From Tabrizicola oligotrophica (GTDB lineage: Bacteria > Pseudomonadota > Alphaproteobacteria > Rhodobacterales > Rhodobacteraceae), in NCBI RefSeq assembly GCF_011008935.1, contig NZ_JAAIVJ010000001.1, forward strand, positions 248,001 to 312,000: a stretch of 64,000 bases of DNA, read 5' to 3'. Positions 17,202 through 26,600 of this stretch are shown in pieces (within the stretch, counting starts at the first letter, position 1; the number at the start of each line of letters is the position of its first letter). Made by a program: the position numbers and the translations under genes. The notes under the pieces were generated by a model that ran no database searches, was not told the DNA's origin, and saw nothing but the letters and a program-made list of their open reading frames with translations.

Positions 17202-19666
17202 GGCGCCGGCGTCAGGGTGGTGATGCCGACTGCGCCGCCGCGTGCCAGTTCGGGGTCAAGGCTCATCGGGATATACTCGCCGCGCCGCCAAAGCTCGGAC
17301 ATGTCGTCGTAGAACCGGCTCAGCGGATGGCCCGACTGGCCGGTGGAAATGACGAACACCGAACTGTCGGGATCGGCAAAGTCATAGACGCCGCGATAAG
17401 CTCCGGCATGGACGTTGAGATAGGGGTTCGGCCCGTCGCCCTTGGTGCGGCCGCGCATCAGCGTCGTGTCGCCGCCGCTGGTCGATTGCCGGATGTTGAC
17501 GAAATAGCGAAGACCCGAAACCTCGCCCAGAACCGGGTGGTCATGGGTGGCCTGATGCGCGTCGCCCCAGCGCCAGCTTTCCAGTTTGGGGCCGTAGGTT
17601 TCCACCAACCCCAAGAGCGCCTCGTCCAGCGCGATGCGGGCGATGTCGGTGCAGGTCTCGACCGCCGCCGACTGGATCACGTCGCACCAGACCGAGGCGC
17701 CGCCGACATTGCGGTAGACCCGCTCGATGAACAAGGGCTCGGGATGGGTGAAGCCATCGGCAAGGGGGCCGATCTCGTCGCGCGCCAGCCGGTCCTGCAG
17801 GCTGCGCAGCCAGGCCTCGGCGATCAAGGGTTCGGGCATGTGCTCGTTCATCTCGCCGTTCCATTCGGCCAGCAGCGTCAGCGCGCGCTGGCGCAGCCGT
17901 TCCGGCGTGCCTTCCGGCGCCGGTTCGCCGGTGAACCACAGATCGGCGCCAATGAGCGGCAGGATGTTGCGGGCGGTCGGCGAGACGGTGTCAAGCTGCG
18001 CCTCGATGAAGCTGTCGCGGGTATGCACCTCGCGCGCCTGCATCAAGGACAGCCAGCGCTGGATGCGCTGGGTATCGCCCCAGTCATAGGAGACATGGTT
18101 CGGGAAGGGCCGGTCCACCGTCTTGTTGTTGGTGTTGCCGATGATGCCGCTTGCCGGGTTCACCTCGCGCGGGTTTTGCTCATAGGGTTGCACGCCTGTC
18201 CAGCGGTTCTTGCCCTCCCATCCCGGCGCGGGCATCCGGCCCTTCGTCACATGCGCGGCATCGCGCGCCGGAATGGCGCCGATGGTCTGAAGCGCGATGG
18301 TCTTGCCATCGGCCAGCGTCAGGTTCTGGCTGGGCGCGATGTAAAGCCGCCCGGCCTCCATCGCCTCCTCGACGGTCTGGGAGGTCATCAGCCTGAGCCC
18401 CGCCATCATCGAGGTGTCGGCGGGCGACAGCGCAGTCCATTCCAGCGCCGCGACACTGCCGGGCGGCGTCACGCTGGCCAGATCGTAATGGCTGCCCGGC
18501 AGGATCGGGCCGCTTTCGCTCCAGCGCTGGGTGATCGTCACCGGTGCTGCATCCTTCACCGTGAGGATGGTCTGCTCGGTGCGGAAGGGCTTCGGGCCGT
18601 CGGGCGTCAGGTATTCCTCGGGGTTTTCCGGGTTCACCCGCTCCATCACCACATCCTGATCGTCGACATAAGAGGAGGTCAGCCCCCACCCGAGCTTGTC
18701 GGACCGGCCCACCAGCATCAGCGGCATGCCGGGAATCGTGCCGCCGATGATGCCGCCCGAGGGCAGGTCCAGCCGCGCCAGATACCAGATCGAGGGCGCG
18801 GTCAGGCCCAGATGCGGGTCATTGGCCAGAAGGCTGCCGCCGGCCGCCGAGCGCGAGGGCAGGGCGGCAAAGGCGTTCGAGGCCCCGGCAAAGGCGCGGG
18901 AATGGAAGGGCGACAGGGGGGTGTCGAGATAGGCCATCTTCTGCTGCGCCGCGGCCGGGAAGGGTCCGGGCATCAGGCTGGCATAGGGCGGCAGCGCCAT
19001 GACCCCTTGGGTCGGGTCGTCGGCCAGAAGGTCGGCAAGCCGCTCTGGCGCAAGGATCTGCGACAGTTGCGCGCGTTCGACCTCGGTCTCCAGATGCGCC
19101 GACAGGTCCAGTGCCATCAGCTTGATGATCGCGATGGAATCGGCCGGCGACCAGGCGGAAATCTCGCGCGAGAACAGGAAGAACTCGGGCGCCCCGCGTC
19201 CGCGCGCGCCGGCGTTCACCTGGCCGATCCAGGCGTTCACCCCGGCTGCATAGGCCTCCAGCACTGCCCTGGTGCGCGCGTCCTGCGCCTCGACCGACTG
19301 CAGCGCCAGCGTGTAGATGTCGAGCCGGCGCAAGAGCTCGTCGATCTTCACCGTGCGCTCGCCGAAGATTTCAGAAAGCTTGCCCTGCGCCGTGCGCCGC
19401 AGCATCGTCATCTGCCAGAGCCGGTCCTGGGCATGGACAAAGCCAAGGGCAAAGAACACATCCGCCTCCGACTTGCCGAAGATATGCGGCACATTGGCAT
19501 TGTTGCGCACGACCTCGACCGGGGCAGTCAGCCCGGCGATCTCGAAGCTTTCGTTGTAGTCGGGCAACGAGCGCGACAGGATGTAATAGGTCATCCAGCC
19601 GAGCAGCAGCGTCAGAACGACAAGGCCGGTAACGATCCGCACCATCCAGCGAAAAGCGGTCAACAT
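17198..19666 (-). CDS. Penicillin acylase family Ntn-hydrolase, membrane anchored
   Basis: 822 residues. Members are made as precursors that cut themselves before a serine, which becomes the nucleophile for amide hydrolysis of beta-lactams or acyl-homoserine lactones. The cleavage site reads SAAGGSLLANDPHLGL, placing the nucleophile at Ser278. An N-terminal hydrophobic helix (residues 8-30) anchors or exports it to the periplasm. VPHIFGKSEADVFFALGFVHAQDRLWQM is the usual alpha-chain pattern. ATG 19666 is used because AAGGA is eight bases upstream; the ATG at 19675 sits directly on that site. Acyl-homoserine-lactone quenching is a possibility, not shown. Confidence 0.87.
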   Translation of the reverse strand: MLTAFRWMVRIVTGLVVLTLLLGWMTYYILSRSLPDYNESFEIAGLTAPVEVVRNNANVPHIFGKSEADVFFALGFVHAQDRLWQMTMLRRTAQGKLSEIFGERTVKIDELLRRLDIYTLALQSVEAQDARTRAVLEAYAAGVNAWIGQVNAGARGRGAPEFFLFSREISAWSPADSIAIIKLMALDLSAHLETEVERAQLSQILAPERLADLLADDPTQGVMALPPYASLMPGPFPAAAQQKMAYLDTPLSPFHSRAFAGASNAFAALPSRSAAGGSLLANDPHLGLTAPSIWYLARLDLPSGGIIGGTIPGMPLMLVGRSDKLGWGLTSSYVDDQDVVMERVNPENPEEYLTPDGPKPFRTEQTILTVKDAAPVTITQRWSESGPILPGSHYDLASVTPPGSVAALEWTALSPADTSMMAGLRLMTSQTVEEAMEAGRLYIAPSQNLTLADGKTIALQTIGAIPARDAAHVTKGRMPAPGWEGKNRWTGVQPYEQNPREVNPASGIIGNTNNKTVDRPFPNHVSYDWGDTQRIQRWLSLMQAREVHTRDSFIEAQLDTVSPTARNILPLIGADLWFTGEPAPEGTPERLRQRALTLLAEWNGEMNEHMPEPLIAEAWLRSLQDRLARDEIGPLADGFTHPEPLFIERVYRNVGGASVWCDVIQSAAVETCTDIARIALDEALLGLVETYGPKLESWRWGDAHQATHDHPVLGEVSGLRYFVNIRQSTSGGDTTLMRGRTKGDGPNPYLNVHAGAYRGVYDFADPDSSVFVISTGQSGHPLSRFYDDMSELWRRGEYIPMSLDPELARGGAVGITTLTPAP

Positions 19667-19757
19667 GAGGGACATCCTTGAGCGGCGTTCTTGACGGCAG
19701 GAACCGGATGCAGTCCTAGTGCATCGGTGCGCAATCGGCAATCGGATGGGGCGGAAA

Positions 19758-20621
19758 ATGGCGAAGCTGGCGTTTCTTGGCTTGGGCGTGATGGGCTTTC
19801 CCATGGCGCGGCATCTGGCGGCCAAGGGCCATGCGCTTACGGTCTACAACCGCTCGCCTGCCAAGGCCGCAGCCTGGGTCGCCCAGCATGGCGGCGCGTC
19901 GGCGCCCACTCCGCGCGAAGCGGCGGCAGGGGCCGAATTCGTGATGGCCTGCGTCGGCAATGACGACGATCTGCGCTCGGTCTGCCTTGGGCCGGACGGG
20001 GCCTTTGCCGGCATGGAGCCGGGCGCGGTCTTTGTCGATCACACCACGGTCTCGGCGCAGGTGACGCGCGAGCTGGCCGAAGTGGCCGGCGCCATGGGCT
20101 TCGGCTTTGTCGATGCGCCGGTGTCGGGCGGGCAGGCGGGGGCCGAGAATGGCGTTCTGTCGATCATGTGCGGCGGGCCGGAGGCGCAATATGCCGCAGC
20201 CGAGCCGGTGATGGCCGCCTATGCCCGGATCTGCCGCCGCATCGGCGACAGCGGGGCCGGGCAACTGGCCAAGATGATGAACCAGATCTGCATCGCCGGT
20301 CTGATGCAGGGCCTGTCCGAAGCCTTGGCCTTTGGCCAGAAGGCCGGGCTTGACGGCGCGGCGGTGGTCGAGGTGATCAGCCAAGGCGCGGCGGGAAGCT
20401 GGCAGATGGCCAACCGCCACAAGACCATGCTGGAGGACAAGTTCGACTTCGGCTTTGCGGTGGACTGGATGCGCAAGGATCTGAAGATCTGCCTTGAAAC
20501 CGCCGACCAGATCGGCGCGGCGCTACCGGCGACGGCGCTGATCGACCAGTTCTACAAGGATGTGCAGCTGATGGGCGGCGGGCGCAATGACACGTCAAGC
20601 CTGATCCGTCGGCTGCGTTAG
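19758..20621 (+). CDS. Beta-hydroxyacid dehydrogenase (3-hydroxyisobutyrate dehydrogenase family)
   Basis: 287 residues. NAD(P)-binding LAFLGLGVMGFPMARHL at the N-terminus, substrate-binding VDAPVSGGQAGAENG, catalytic lysine in GAGQLAKMMNQICIAG. The family oxidises 3-hydroxy acids or reduces short semialdehydes such as glyoxylate or succinic semialdehyde; the substrate here is not clear. ATG 19758 is chosen since the protein begins directly with the Rossmann strand. The next gene starts four bases after its stop. A full valine-degradation role cannot be excluded given mmsA at 55 kb, but that gene is far away. Confidence 0.85.
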   Translation: MAKLAFLGLGVMGFPMARHLAAKGHALTVYNRSPAKAAAWVAQHGGASAPTPREAAAGAEFVMACVGNDDDLRSVCLGPDGAFAGMEPGAVFVDHTTVSAQVTRELAEVAGAMGFGFVDAPVSGGQAGAENGVLSIMCGGPEAQYAAAEPVMAAYARICRRIGDSGAGQLAKMMNQICIAGLMQGLSEALAFGQKAGLDGAAVVEVISQGAAGSWQMANRHKTMLEDKFDFGFAVDWMRKDLKICLETADQIGAALPATALIDQFYKDVQLMGGGRNDTSSLIRRLR

Positions 20622-20625
20622 CCCG

Positions 20626-21312
20626 GTGCATCTGGGCCTCATCACCGGCCTTGGGCCTGCCGCGAGCGTGGTCTATTACCAGCGCCTGACTCAGGCCGCC
20701 GCCGACCGCGGCTCGGTGCTGGAGCTGACCATGGTCGAGGCCAATATCCGCGAGGTGCTGGCCAACAACCTCGCCGGGCGGGCGCAGGAGCAGGCGCAGG
20801 TCTTTGCCGGCCTGCTGGAGCGGCTGCACCGCGCCGGGGCCGAGGTCGCCTCGATCACCGCCATCGGCCCGCATTTCTGCTGGGAGGAGACGCGCGCGCT
20901 CAGCCCGCTGCCGCTCCTGTCGGCGATCAAGCCGCTCGATGATTTCTGCGCCGGGCAGGGCTACGCCCGGGTCGGGATTCTGGGCACGGCGCGGGCGATG
21001 CAGAGCCGGCTGTTCGGCCAGATGCGCCGCTGCGACCTTGTGCTGCCCGATGATCCCGTGGCAGTCGGCACGGCCTATCAGGACATGGCCGTCGCGGGGC
21101 GCTGCGATGACCCGACGCGGGAGCGGCTGTTTGCCGCCGGCCGCGCCATGATGCGGCGCGGAGCCGAGGCGGTGGCGCTGGCCGGAACGGACCTTTTGCT
21201 GGCCTTCGACGGCCGCGACCCCGGCTTTCCGGTGATCGACGCGCTCGAGGTTCACGCCGCGGTTCTGGCCGATCTGGCAACCGGCCGCAAAACGCTGGCC
21301 GAGGTGATCTAG
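20626..21312 (+). CDS. Aspartate/glutamate racemase-like protein lacking both catalytic cysteines
   Basis: 228 residues starting at GTG. The fold is that of PF01177 racemases: LGLITGLGPAASVVYYQRL at the start and RVGILGTARAMQSRLF in the middle. Active family members carry a cysteine in a CTNT/CNT motif after the third strand and a second one in GCTE. Here these places read SITAIGPHFCW (78-86) and LAGTDLL (185-191), so neither cysteine is in position, although Cys85 is near the first. It may be an inactive or altered-chemistry relative. Four bases after the dehydrogenase gene, so likely one operon with it. Confidence 0.75.
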   Translation: MHLGLITGLGPAASVVYYQRLTQAAADRGSVLELTMVEANIREVLANNLAGRAQEQAQVFAGLLERLHRAGAEVASITAIGPHFCWEETRALSPLPLLSAIKPLDDFCAGQGYARVGILGTARAMQSRLFGQMRRCDLVLPDDPVAVGTAYQDMAVAGRCDDPTRERLFAAGRAMMRRGAEAVALAGTDLLLAFDGRDPGFPVIDALEVHAAVLADLATGRKTLAEVI

Positions 21313-21350
21313 CGAGCCGTTGGTGCGATCCTGCCGGGCCGATGCCCGGT

Positions 21351-21917
21351 CTACGGGATGATGCGGCTGTATTTCACGCCGGCCAGCGAGGCCCCGGCAA
21401 TCAACCCCTGCTGGCCGAAGATCAGGCCGATCACCGGGTCAAGCTCGGTGGTTTCCTTGCCGATCGAGCCGCCCTCCTGCGGGGTGGCATAGCGGATGTC
21501 GGCCGAGGCGGCCCAGCCGCTGGCCCGGCGGAACTCCTGCAAGGCGGCGTCGGTCATGAAGAACAGCGCATGGGCATATTGCTGCGCCCCGATCTGGAAA
21601 CCGATCGTGGCGCGGGTGGCGGCATAGTAATCCACCGTCGCACCACCGACCTGCAACGCGCCCCGGCCATAGCCGCCGCCGATGCCGAAGCCGGCCTCGG
21701 TCAGCAGCGGCATGTACAGCACGCCCATCGCCTTTTGCGCCAGATCGCGGGTGCCGGGGTAATTGCCGAACAGGTAGGACTTGGTCGCCTCGACGCGGGC
21801 ATCAATCTGCGCTGCCCCGTTGGAGCCCACGCCATTGCCCATCAGCGCGCCATTGCAGGCCGAAAGCAGGCCCGCGCCGCCAAGCGCCAAAACCGTCCGT
21901 CTGGAAATCTGGGTCAT
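21351..21917 (-). CDS. SYLF/YSC84-domain lipoprotein
   Basis: 188 residues. The N-terminus MTQISRRTVLALGGAGLLSAC joins a twin-arginine motif to a lipobox ending in Cys21, so it is probably a folded, exported, lipid-anchored protein. The rest matches the SYLF (Ysc84, lipid-binding) domain, with a glycine-rich stretch (GFGIGGGYGRGALQVGG) and the terminal LIFGQQGLIAGASLAGVKYSRI. Its bacterial role is not established; phosphoinositide-type lipid binding is known from eukaryotic members. ATG 21917 follows GGAG with a seven-base spacer; upstream ATGs lack one. Confidence 0.82.
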   Translation of the reverse strand: MTQISRRTVLALGGAGLLSACNGALMGNGVGSNGAAQIDARVEATKSYLFGNYPGTRDLAQKAMGVLYMPLLTEAGFGIGGGYGRGALQVGGATVDYYAATRATIGFQIGAQQYAHALFFMTDAALQEFRRASGWAASADIRYATPQEGGSIGKETTELDPVIGLIFGQQGLIAGASLAGVKYSRIIP

Positions 21918-22029
21918 CTTCTCGCTCCGCCTCATGTCGGGGTATCTTCCCCGTTTCACCGCAGCTTAGCGGCGAAGCCGGGCGCTGTCACGCGCCGCGA
22001 TGCCCTCGCGCGGGAAGTCGCCTGCGCCG

Positions 22030-23028
22030 TCACAACCCCGCCCGGATCATCCTTGCGGCGCGCGGGGCGAAATAGGTCAGCACGCCGTCACAGCCAGCGC
22101 GTTTGAAGGCCATCAGGCTTTCGATCATCGCCTTGTCGCCGTCGATCCAGCCGTTCTGCGCCGCGGCCATGATCATCGCGTATTCGCCCGAGACCTGATA
22201 GGCGAAAGTGGGCGCGCCGAAGGCGTCCTTCACGCGCCGGCAGATGTCGAGATAGGGCATGCCGGGCTTGACCATCACCATGTCGGCGCCCTCGCGCAGG
22301 TCGCGCTCGACCAGTCGCAGCGCCTCTTCGGCATTGGCCGGGTTCATCTGATAGGTCTTCTTGTCGCCCTTGAGCGCCCCCGTCGCCCCCACTGCATCGC
22401 GGAACGGGCCATAAAAGGCGCTGGCGTATTTCGCGGCATAGCTGAGGATCGCCACCCCCTGATGCCCGGCGCCTTCCAGCGCCGCCCGCATTGCACCGAT
22501 GCGGCCATCCATCATGTCGGAGGGGCCCAGAATGTCGGCCCCCGCCTCGGCCTGCACCAGCGCCATCTTCACCAGCGCCTCGACGGTCTCGTCGTTCAGG
22601 ATCACCCCGTCGACCACCAGCCCGTCATGGCCAAGCGCGTTGTAGGGATCAAGCGCAACATCAGTCATCACCGCAATCTCGGGCACGGCGGCCTTGATCG
22701 CCCGGATCGCCCGGTTGGTCAGGTTGTCGGGATTCCACGCCTCTTCGCAGCCCACGGTCTTGACCGAGGGGTCGGTGTAGGGAAAGAGGCAGATCGCCGG
22801 AATGCCAAGGCCGGCGGCCTCCTCGGCGGCCTTGACCACCTGATCCAGCGACAGCCGCTCCACCCCCGGCATCGAGGCCACCGGCTGGCGGGTATTCACC
22901 CCGTCGCACAGGAACACCGGCCAGATCAGATCGCCCAGCGACAACGTGTTCTCCTGCACCATCGAGCGCAGGGCAACCGAGCGTTTCAGCCGGCGAAAGC
23001 GGTGGGAAGGGGCGGCGACAGGCTGCAT
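22030..23028 (-). CDS. hemB: Delta-aminolevulinic acid dehydratase (porphobilinogen synthase)
   Basis: 332 residues. Condenses two 5-aminolevulinate molecules to porphobilinogen for haem and bacteriochlorophyll. The Schiff-base lysines are Lys200 (SYAAKYASAFYGPF) and Lys254 (MVKPGMPYLD). The metal-site segment reads DVALDPY (123-129) in place of the DVCLCPY cysteine cluster, so it is the zinc-free type, as known for R. capsulatus HemB. Divergent from the membrane-protein gene before mfd with 44 bases between the start codons. Confidence 0.96.
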   Translation of the reverse strand: MQPVAAPSHRFRRLKRSVALRSMVQENTLSLGDLIWPVFLCDGVNTRQPVASMPGVERLSLDQVVKAAEEAAGLGIPAICLFPYTDPSVKTVGCEEAWNPDNLTNRAIRAIKAAVPEIAVMTDVALDPYNALGHDGLVVDGVILNDETVEALVKMALVQAEAGADILGPSDMMDGRIGAMRAALEGAGHQGVAILSYAAKYASAFYGPFRDAVGATGALKGDKKTYQMNPANAEEALRLVERDLREGADMVMVKPGMPYLDICRRVKDAFGAPTFAYQVSGEYAMIMAAAQNGWIDGDKAMIESLMAFKRAGCDGVLTYFAPRAARMIRAGL

Positions 23029-23072
23029 GGGGTCCTCGGGCGGCTGGGTCTGCGGGCGGAAAAGGCTTGCGA

Positions 23073-23678
23073 ATGCCTGCCTTGCCTGCCATGGAAATGC
23101 CAGCGCCTCAAGCGGACATTTGGGCGCGTCTGTTGCAAGAGGCCTGGGTTCCGGTGGACTGGTACAACGTCATCTTCGAACTGATCGACATGCGGTCGTT
23201 TTCGAACCTGTGGTATTGGATCGTTCTGGCTGTGCTGTGGTCCACGGCAAGCCATTGGGTGCTGGGCGTGCCCTTCGACATGATCAGCCGCGCCAAGCGT
23301 CACGGCGGCGCAGCGCAGGAAGATCTGGAAACCATGGTGCGGATCAACACGGGGCGGATGCTGTATATCACCCGCGCGGCCGGATCCTGGCTGGTGGCGA
23401 TCTGGGCGCTGGTCGCCACGATGCTGCTGCTGCTCGGTTTCGTCTATGACATCGAATTCGCCCAGGCCGTGCTGTTTCTCTACCTGCCGTTTTCGCTGCT
23501 GATGGCGCTGTCCCTGCGCAGCGCCATCCTGATCGAGGCGGGCGAGGGGCGGGGCGATCTCTTGCACCGCCGCCTGCTCCGGCATCGGGTGGCGACGCAG
23601 GTGCTGGGTATGGTGTCGATCTTCGTCACCTCGCTTTTTGGCATGTATCAGAACATGCATATCGGGGTTCTGGGCTGA
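23073..23678 (+). CDS. Four-helix membrane protein of unknown function
   Basis: 201 residues. An N-terminal cytosolic part (QADIWARLLQEAWVPVDWYN) precedes about four hydrophobic segments (roughly 45-65, 105-125, 132-150, 175-195). Relatives in Rhodobacteraceae are listed as 'component of SufBCD complex', a name with little visible support here since no suf gene is in the window. ATG 23073 follows GGAAAAGG; an earlier TTG is less likely. It ends three bases before the mfd ATG, so it is probably cotranscribed with mfd. Confidence 0.6.
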   Translation: MPALPAMEMPAPQADIWARLLQEAWVPVDWYNVIFELIDMRSFSNLWYWIVLAVLWSTASHWVLGVPFDMISRAKRHGGAAQEDLETMVRINTGRMLYITRAAGSWLVAIWALVATMLLLLGFVYDIEFAQAVLFLYLPFSLLMALSLRSAILIEAGEGRGDLLHRRLLRHRVATQVLGMVSIFVTSLFGMYQNMHIGVLG

Positions 23679-23681
23679 GCC

Positions 23682-26600
23682 ATGGCAGGGGCGCGGTTCA
23701 TTCTTGGCGGGGCGCCCGAGGGATTCGATGCCCGTCTCGTGGCGCGCGAGGCGGCGACCGGCCCGGTGATCCACATCGCCCGCGACGACAAGCGGATGGA
23801 GGCGATGCGGGCGGCGCTCGCCGTCATGGCGCCCGGCCTTCTGGTGCTGGACCTGCCGGCCTGGGACTGCCTGCCCTTTGATCGGATTTCCCCGAACCCC
23901 GAGCTTTCCGCCCGCCGCATGGCGACGCTGGCGGCGCTGGCGCAGGGCGTGCCGGGGCCTTTCGTGCTGCTGACCACGCTCGGCGGCGCCATGCAGCGCC
24001 TGCCGGCGGCCGAAGTGATCCGCGGCGCGTCGTTTTCCGCGCGGGTCGGCACCCGGGTCGATGAAAAGCACCTGAAGGCGTTTCTTGCCCGCATGGGGTT
24101 CTCGCCAGTCTCGACCGTGGCCGAGCCGGGCGATTATGCCATTCGCGGCGGCATCGTCGACATCTGGCCGCCGGGGATCAGCGGGCCGGTGCGGCTGGAC
24201 TTTTTCGGCGACACGCTCGACGGGTTGCGCCGCTTCGATCCGGTCAGCCAGCGCACCACCGAAAAGCTGACGGCGATCGACCTTGCGCCGATGTCCGAGG
24301 TCATTCTGGACGAGGCCTCGATCACCCGGTTCCGGCAGAATTACCGCAGCGAGTTCGGCGCGGCGGGGTCGGACGATCCGCTCTATGAAGCGGTGTCGGC
24401 GGGCCGCAAGCATGCCGGGATGGAGCATTGGCTACCCTTCTTCCACGAGCGGCTGGAAACCCTGTTCGACTATCTGCCCGCCGCCGCCGTCATGGTGGAC
24501 GATCAGGTGACGCCCGCGCGGCTGGCGCGCTGGGAAGGGATCGAGGACCAGTATGACGCCCGGCTGGAGGCGATGCGTGCCAAGGGCCGGCTCGATACGG
24601 TCTACAAGCCGGTGGCGCCCGGCCTGCTCTATCTCGACGATGCGGCATGGGCTGCCGCGACGGCGGCGCAGAAGGTGGTGCAGCTTTCGCCGCTGCCGCA
24701 ATCGCCGGGGCCGGGGGTGCTGGACGCCGGGGCGCGGCTGGGCCGCAGTTTCGCGCCCGAGCGGCAGCAGGAAAACATCAGCCTTTTCGGGGCCTTGTCG
24801 GATCATGTTCGCACATTGCTTCAAGGCGGGCAGGTGGTCATCGCCTCCTGGTCGGAAGGGGCGCGGGAACGCTTGCAGGGGCTCTTGGAAGATCAGGGCC
24901 TGAAGGGCGCGGCCTTGGTCAAGGACTTCCGCGACGTCCCCGACGGCAAGGGCAAACTGTTCCTGATGGTCTGGGCGCTGGAGGCGGGATTCACCGCGCC
25001 GGGACTGGCGGTGATCTCGGAACAGGATGTGCTGGGCGACCGTCTGGCGGCCAAACCCAAACGCAAGCGCAAGGCCGAGAATTTCCTGCGCGATGCCGAA
25101 AGCCTCAGCCCCGGCGATCTGGTGGTACATGTCGAACATGGCGTCGGCCGCTATCTGGGGCTGGAGACCATCACCGCGCTTGGCGCACCGCATGCCTGCG
25201 TGTCCTTGGAATATGCCGAAGGGGCAAAGCTTTACCTGCCCGTTGAAAACATCGAGCTTCTCAGCCGCTATGGCCATGAGGAAGGGCTTCTGGACCGGCT
25301 GGGTGGCGGGGCCTGGCAGGCCAAGAAGGCCAAGCTCAAGGAACGCATCAAGGAAATCGCCGACCGGCTGATGCGGATTGCCGCCGAGCGCGCCCTGCGC
25401 CATGCGCCCATTCTGGAGGCGCCGCATTCGCTGTGGGAGGCCTTCGCCGCCCGCTTCCCCTATCAGGAGACCGACGACCAGCTGACGGCAATTGCCGATG
25501 TGGTGGCGGACCTTGAAAAGGGCAGCCCGATGGACCGGCTGGTGGTGGGCGATGTCGGCTTTGGCAAGACCGAGGTCGCCATGCGCGCGGCCTTTGTCGC
25601 CGCGCTCTCGGGCATGCAGGTGGCGGTGATCTGCCCGACGACGCTGCTCGCGCGCCAGCATTACCGCAGCTTTGCCGAACGCTTCCGGGGCTTCCCGATC
25701 TCGGTGCGCCCGCTCAGCCGCTTTGTCAGCGCCAAGGAGGCCGCCCAGACCCGCGAGATGATGGCGGCGGGGACGGTGGATATCGTCGTCGGCACCCATG
25801 CCTTGCTCGCCAAGGGGGTGAAGCTGAAGAACCTCGGGCTGATGGTGATCGACGAGGAGCAGCATTTCGGCGTCACCCACAAGGAGCGGCTGAAAGAGTT
25901 GCGCTCCGACATCCATGTGCTGACGCTGACCGCCACGCCGATTCCGCGCACCCTGCAACTCAGCCTGACCGGGGTGCGCGACCTGTCGATAATCGCCACC
26001 CCGCCGGTCGATCGTCTGGCGATCCGCACCTATGTCTCGGAATTCGACTCTGTCACCCTGCGCGAGGCGCTGCTCCGCGAACATTACCGGGGCGGGCAAA
26101 GCTTCTGGGTGGTGCCGCGGATTTCCGATCTCGCGGAAATCGAGGACTGGCTGAAAACCCATGTGCCGGAGGTGAGGTTTATCACCGCCCATGGGCAACT
26201 GGCGGCGGGCGATCTCGACGACCGGATGAACCAGTTCTACGACGGCAAATATGATGTGCTCTTGGCAACGACGATTGTCGAATCCGGCCTCGACATTCCG
26301 ACCGCCAACACCATGATCGTGCATCGCGCTGACATGTTCGGCCTTGGACAATTGTACCAGATTCGCGGCCGCGTCGGCCGGGCGAAAACCCGGGCCTATT
26401 GTTATCTCACGACAAAACCGCGCGCGCCCCTGACGCCGCAGGCGATGAAGCGGCTGAAGCTTCTGGCCTCGCTCGACAGCCTCGGCGCCGGGTTCAACCT
26501 TGCCAGCCATGACCTTGACCTGCGCGGGGCGGGGAACCTTCTGGGCGAGGAACAATCCGGCCACATCAAGGAAGTCGGCTACGAGCTTTACCAGCAGATG

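Noticed and set aside
16698-21312. A horizontally acquired island around the acylase and racemase-like genes
   Set aside because: I see no integrase, tRNA target, insertion sequence or change in base composition.
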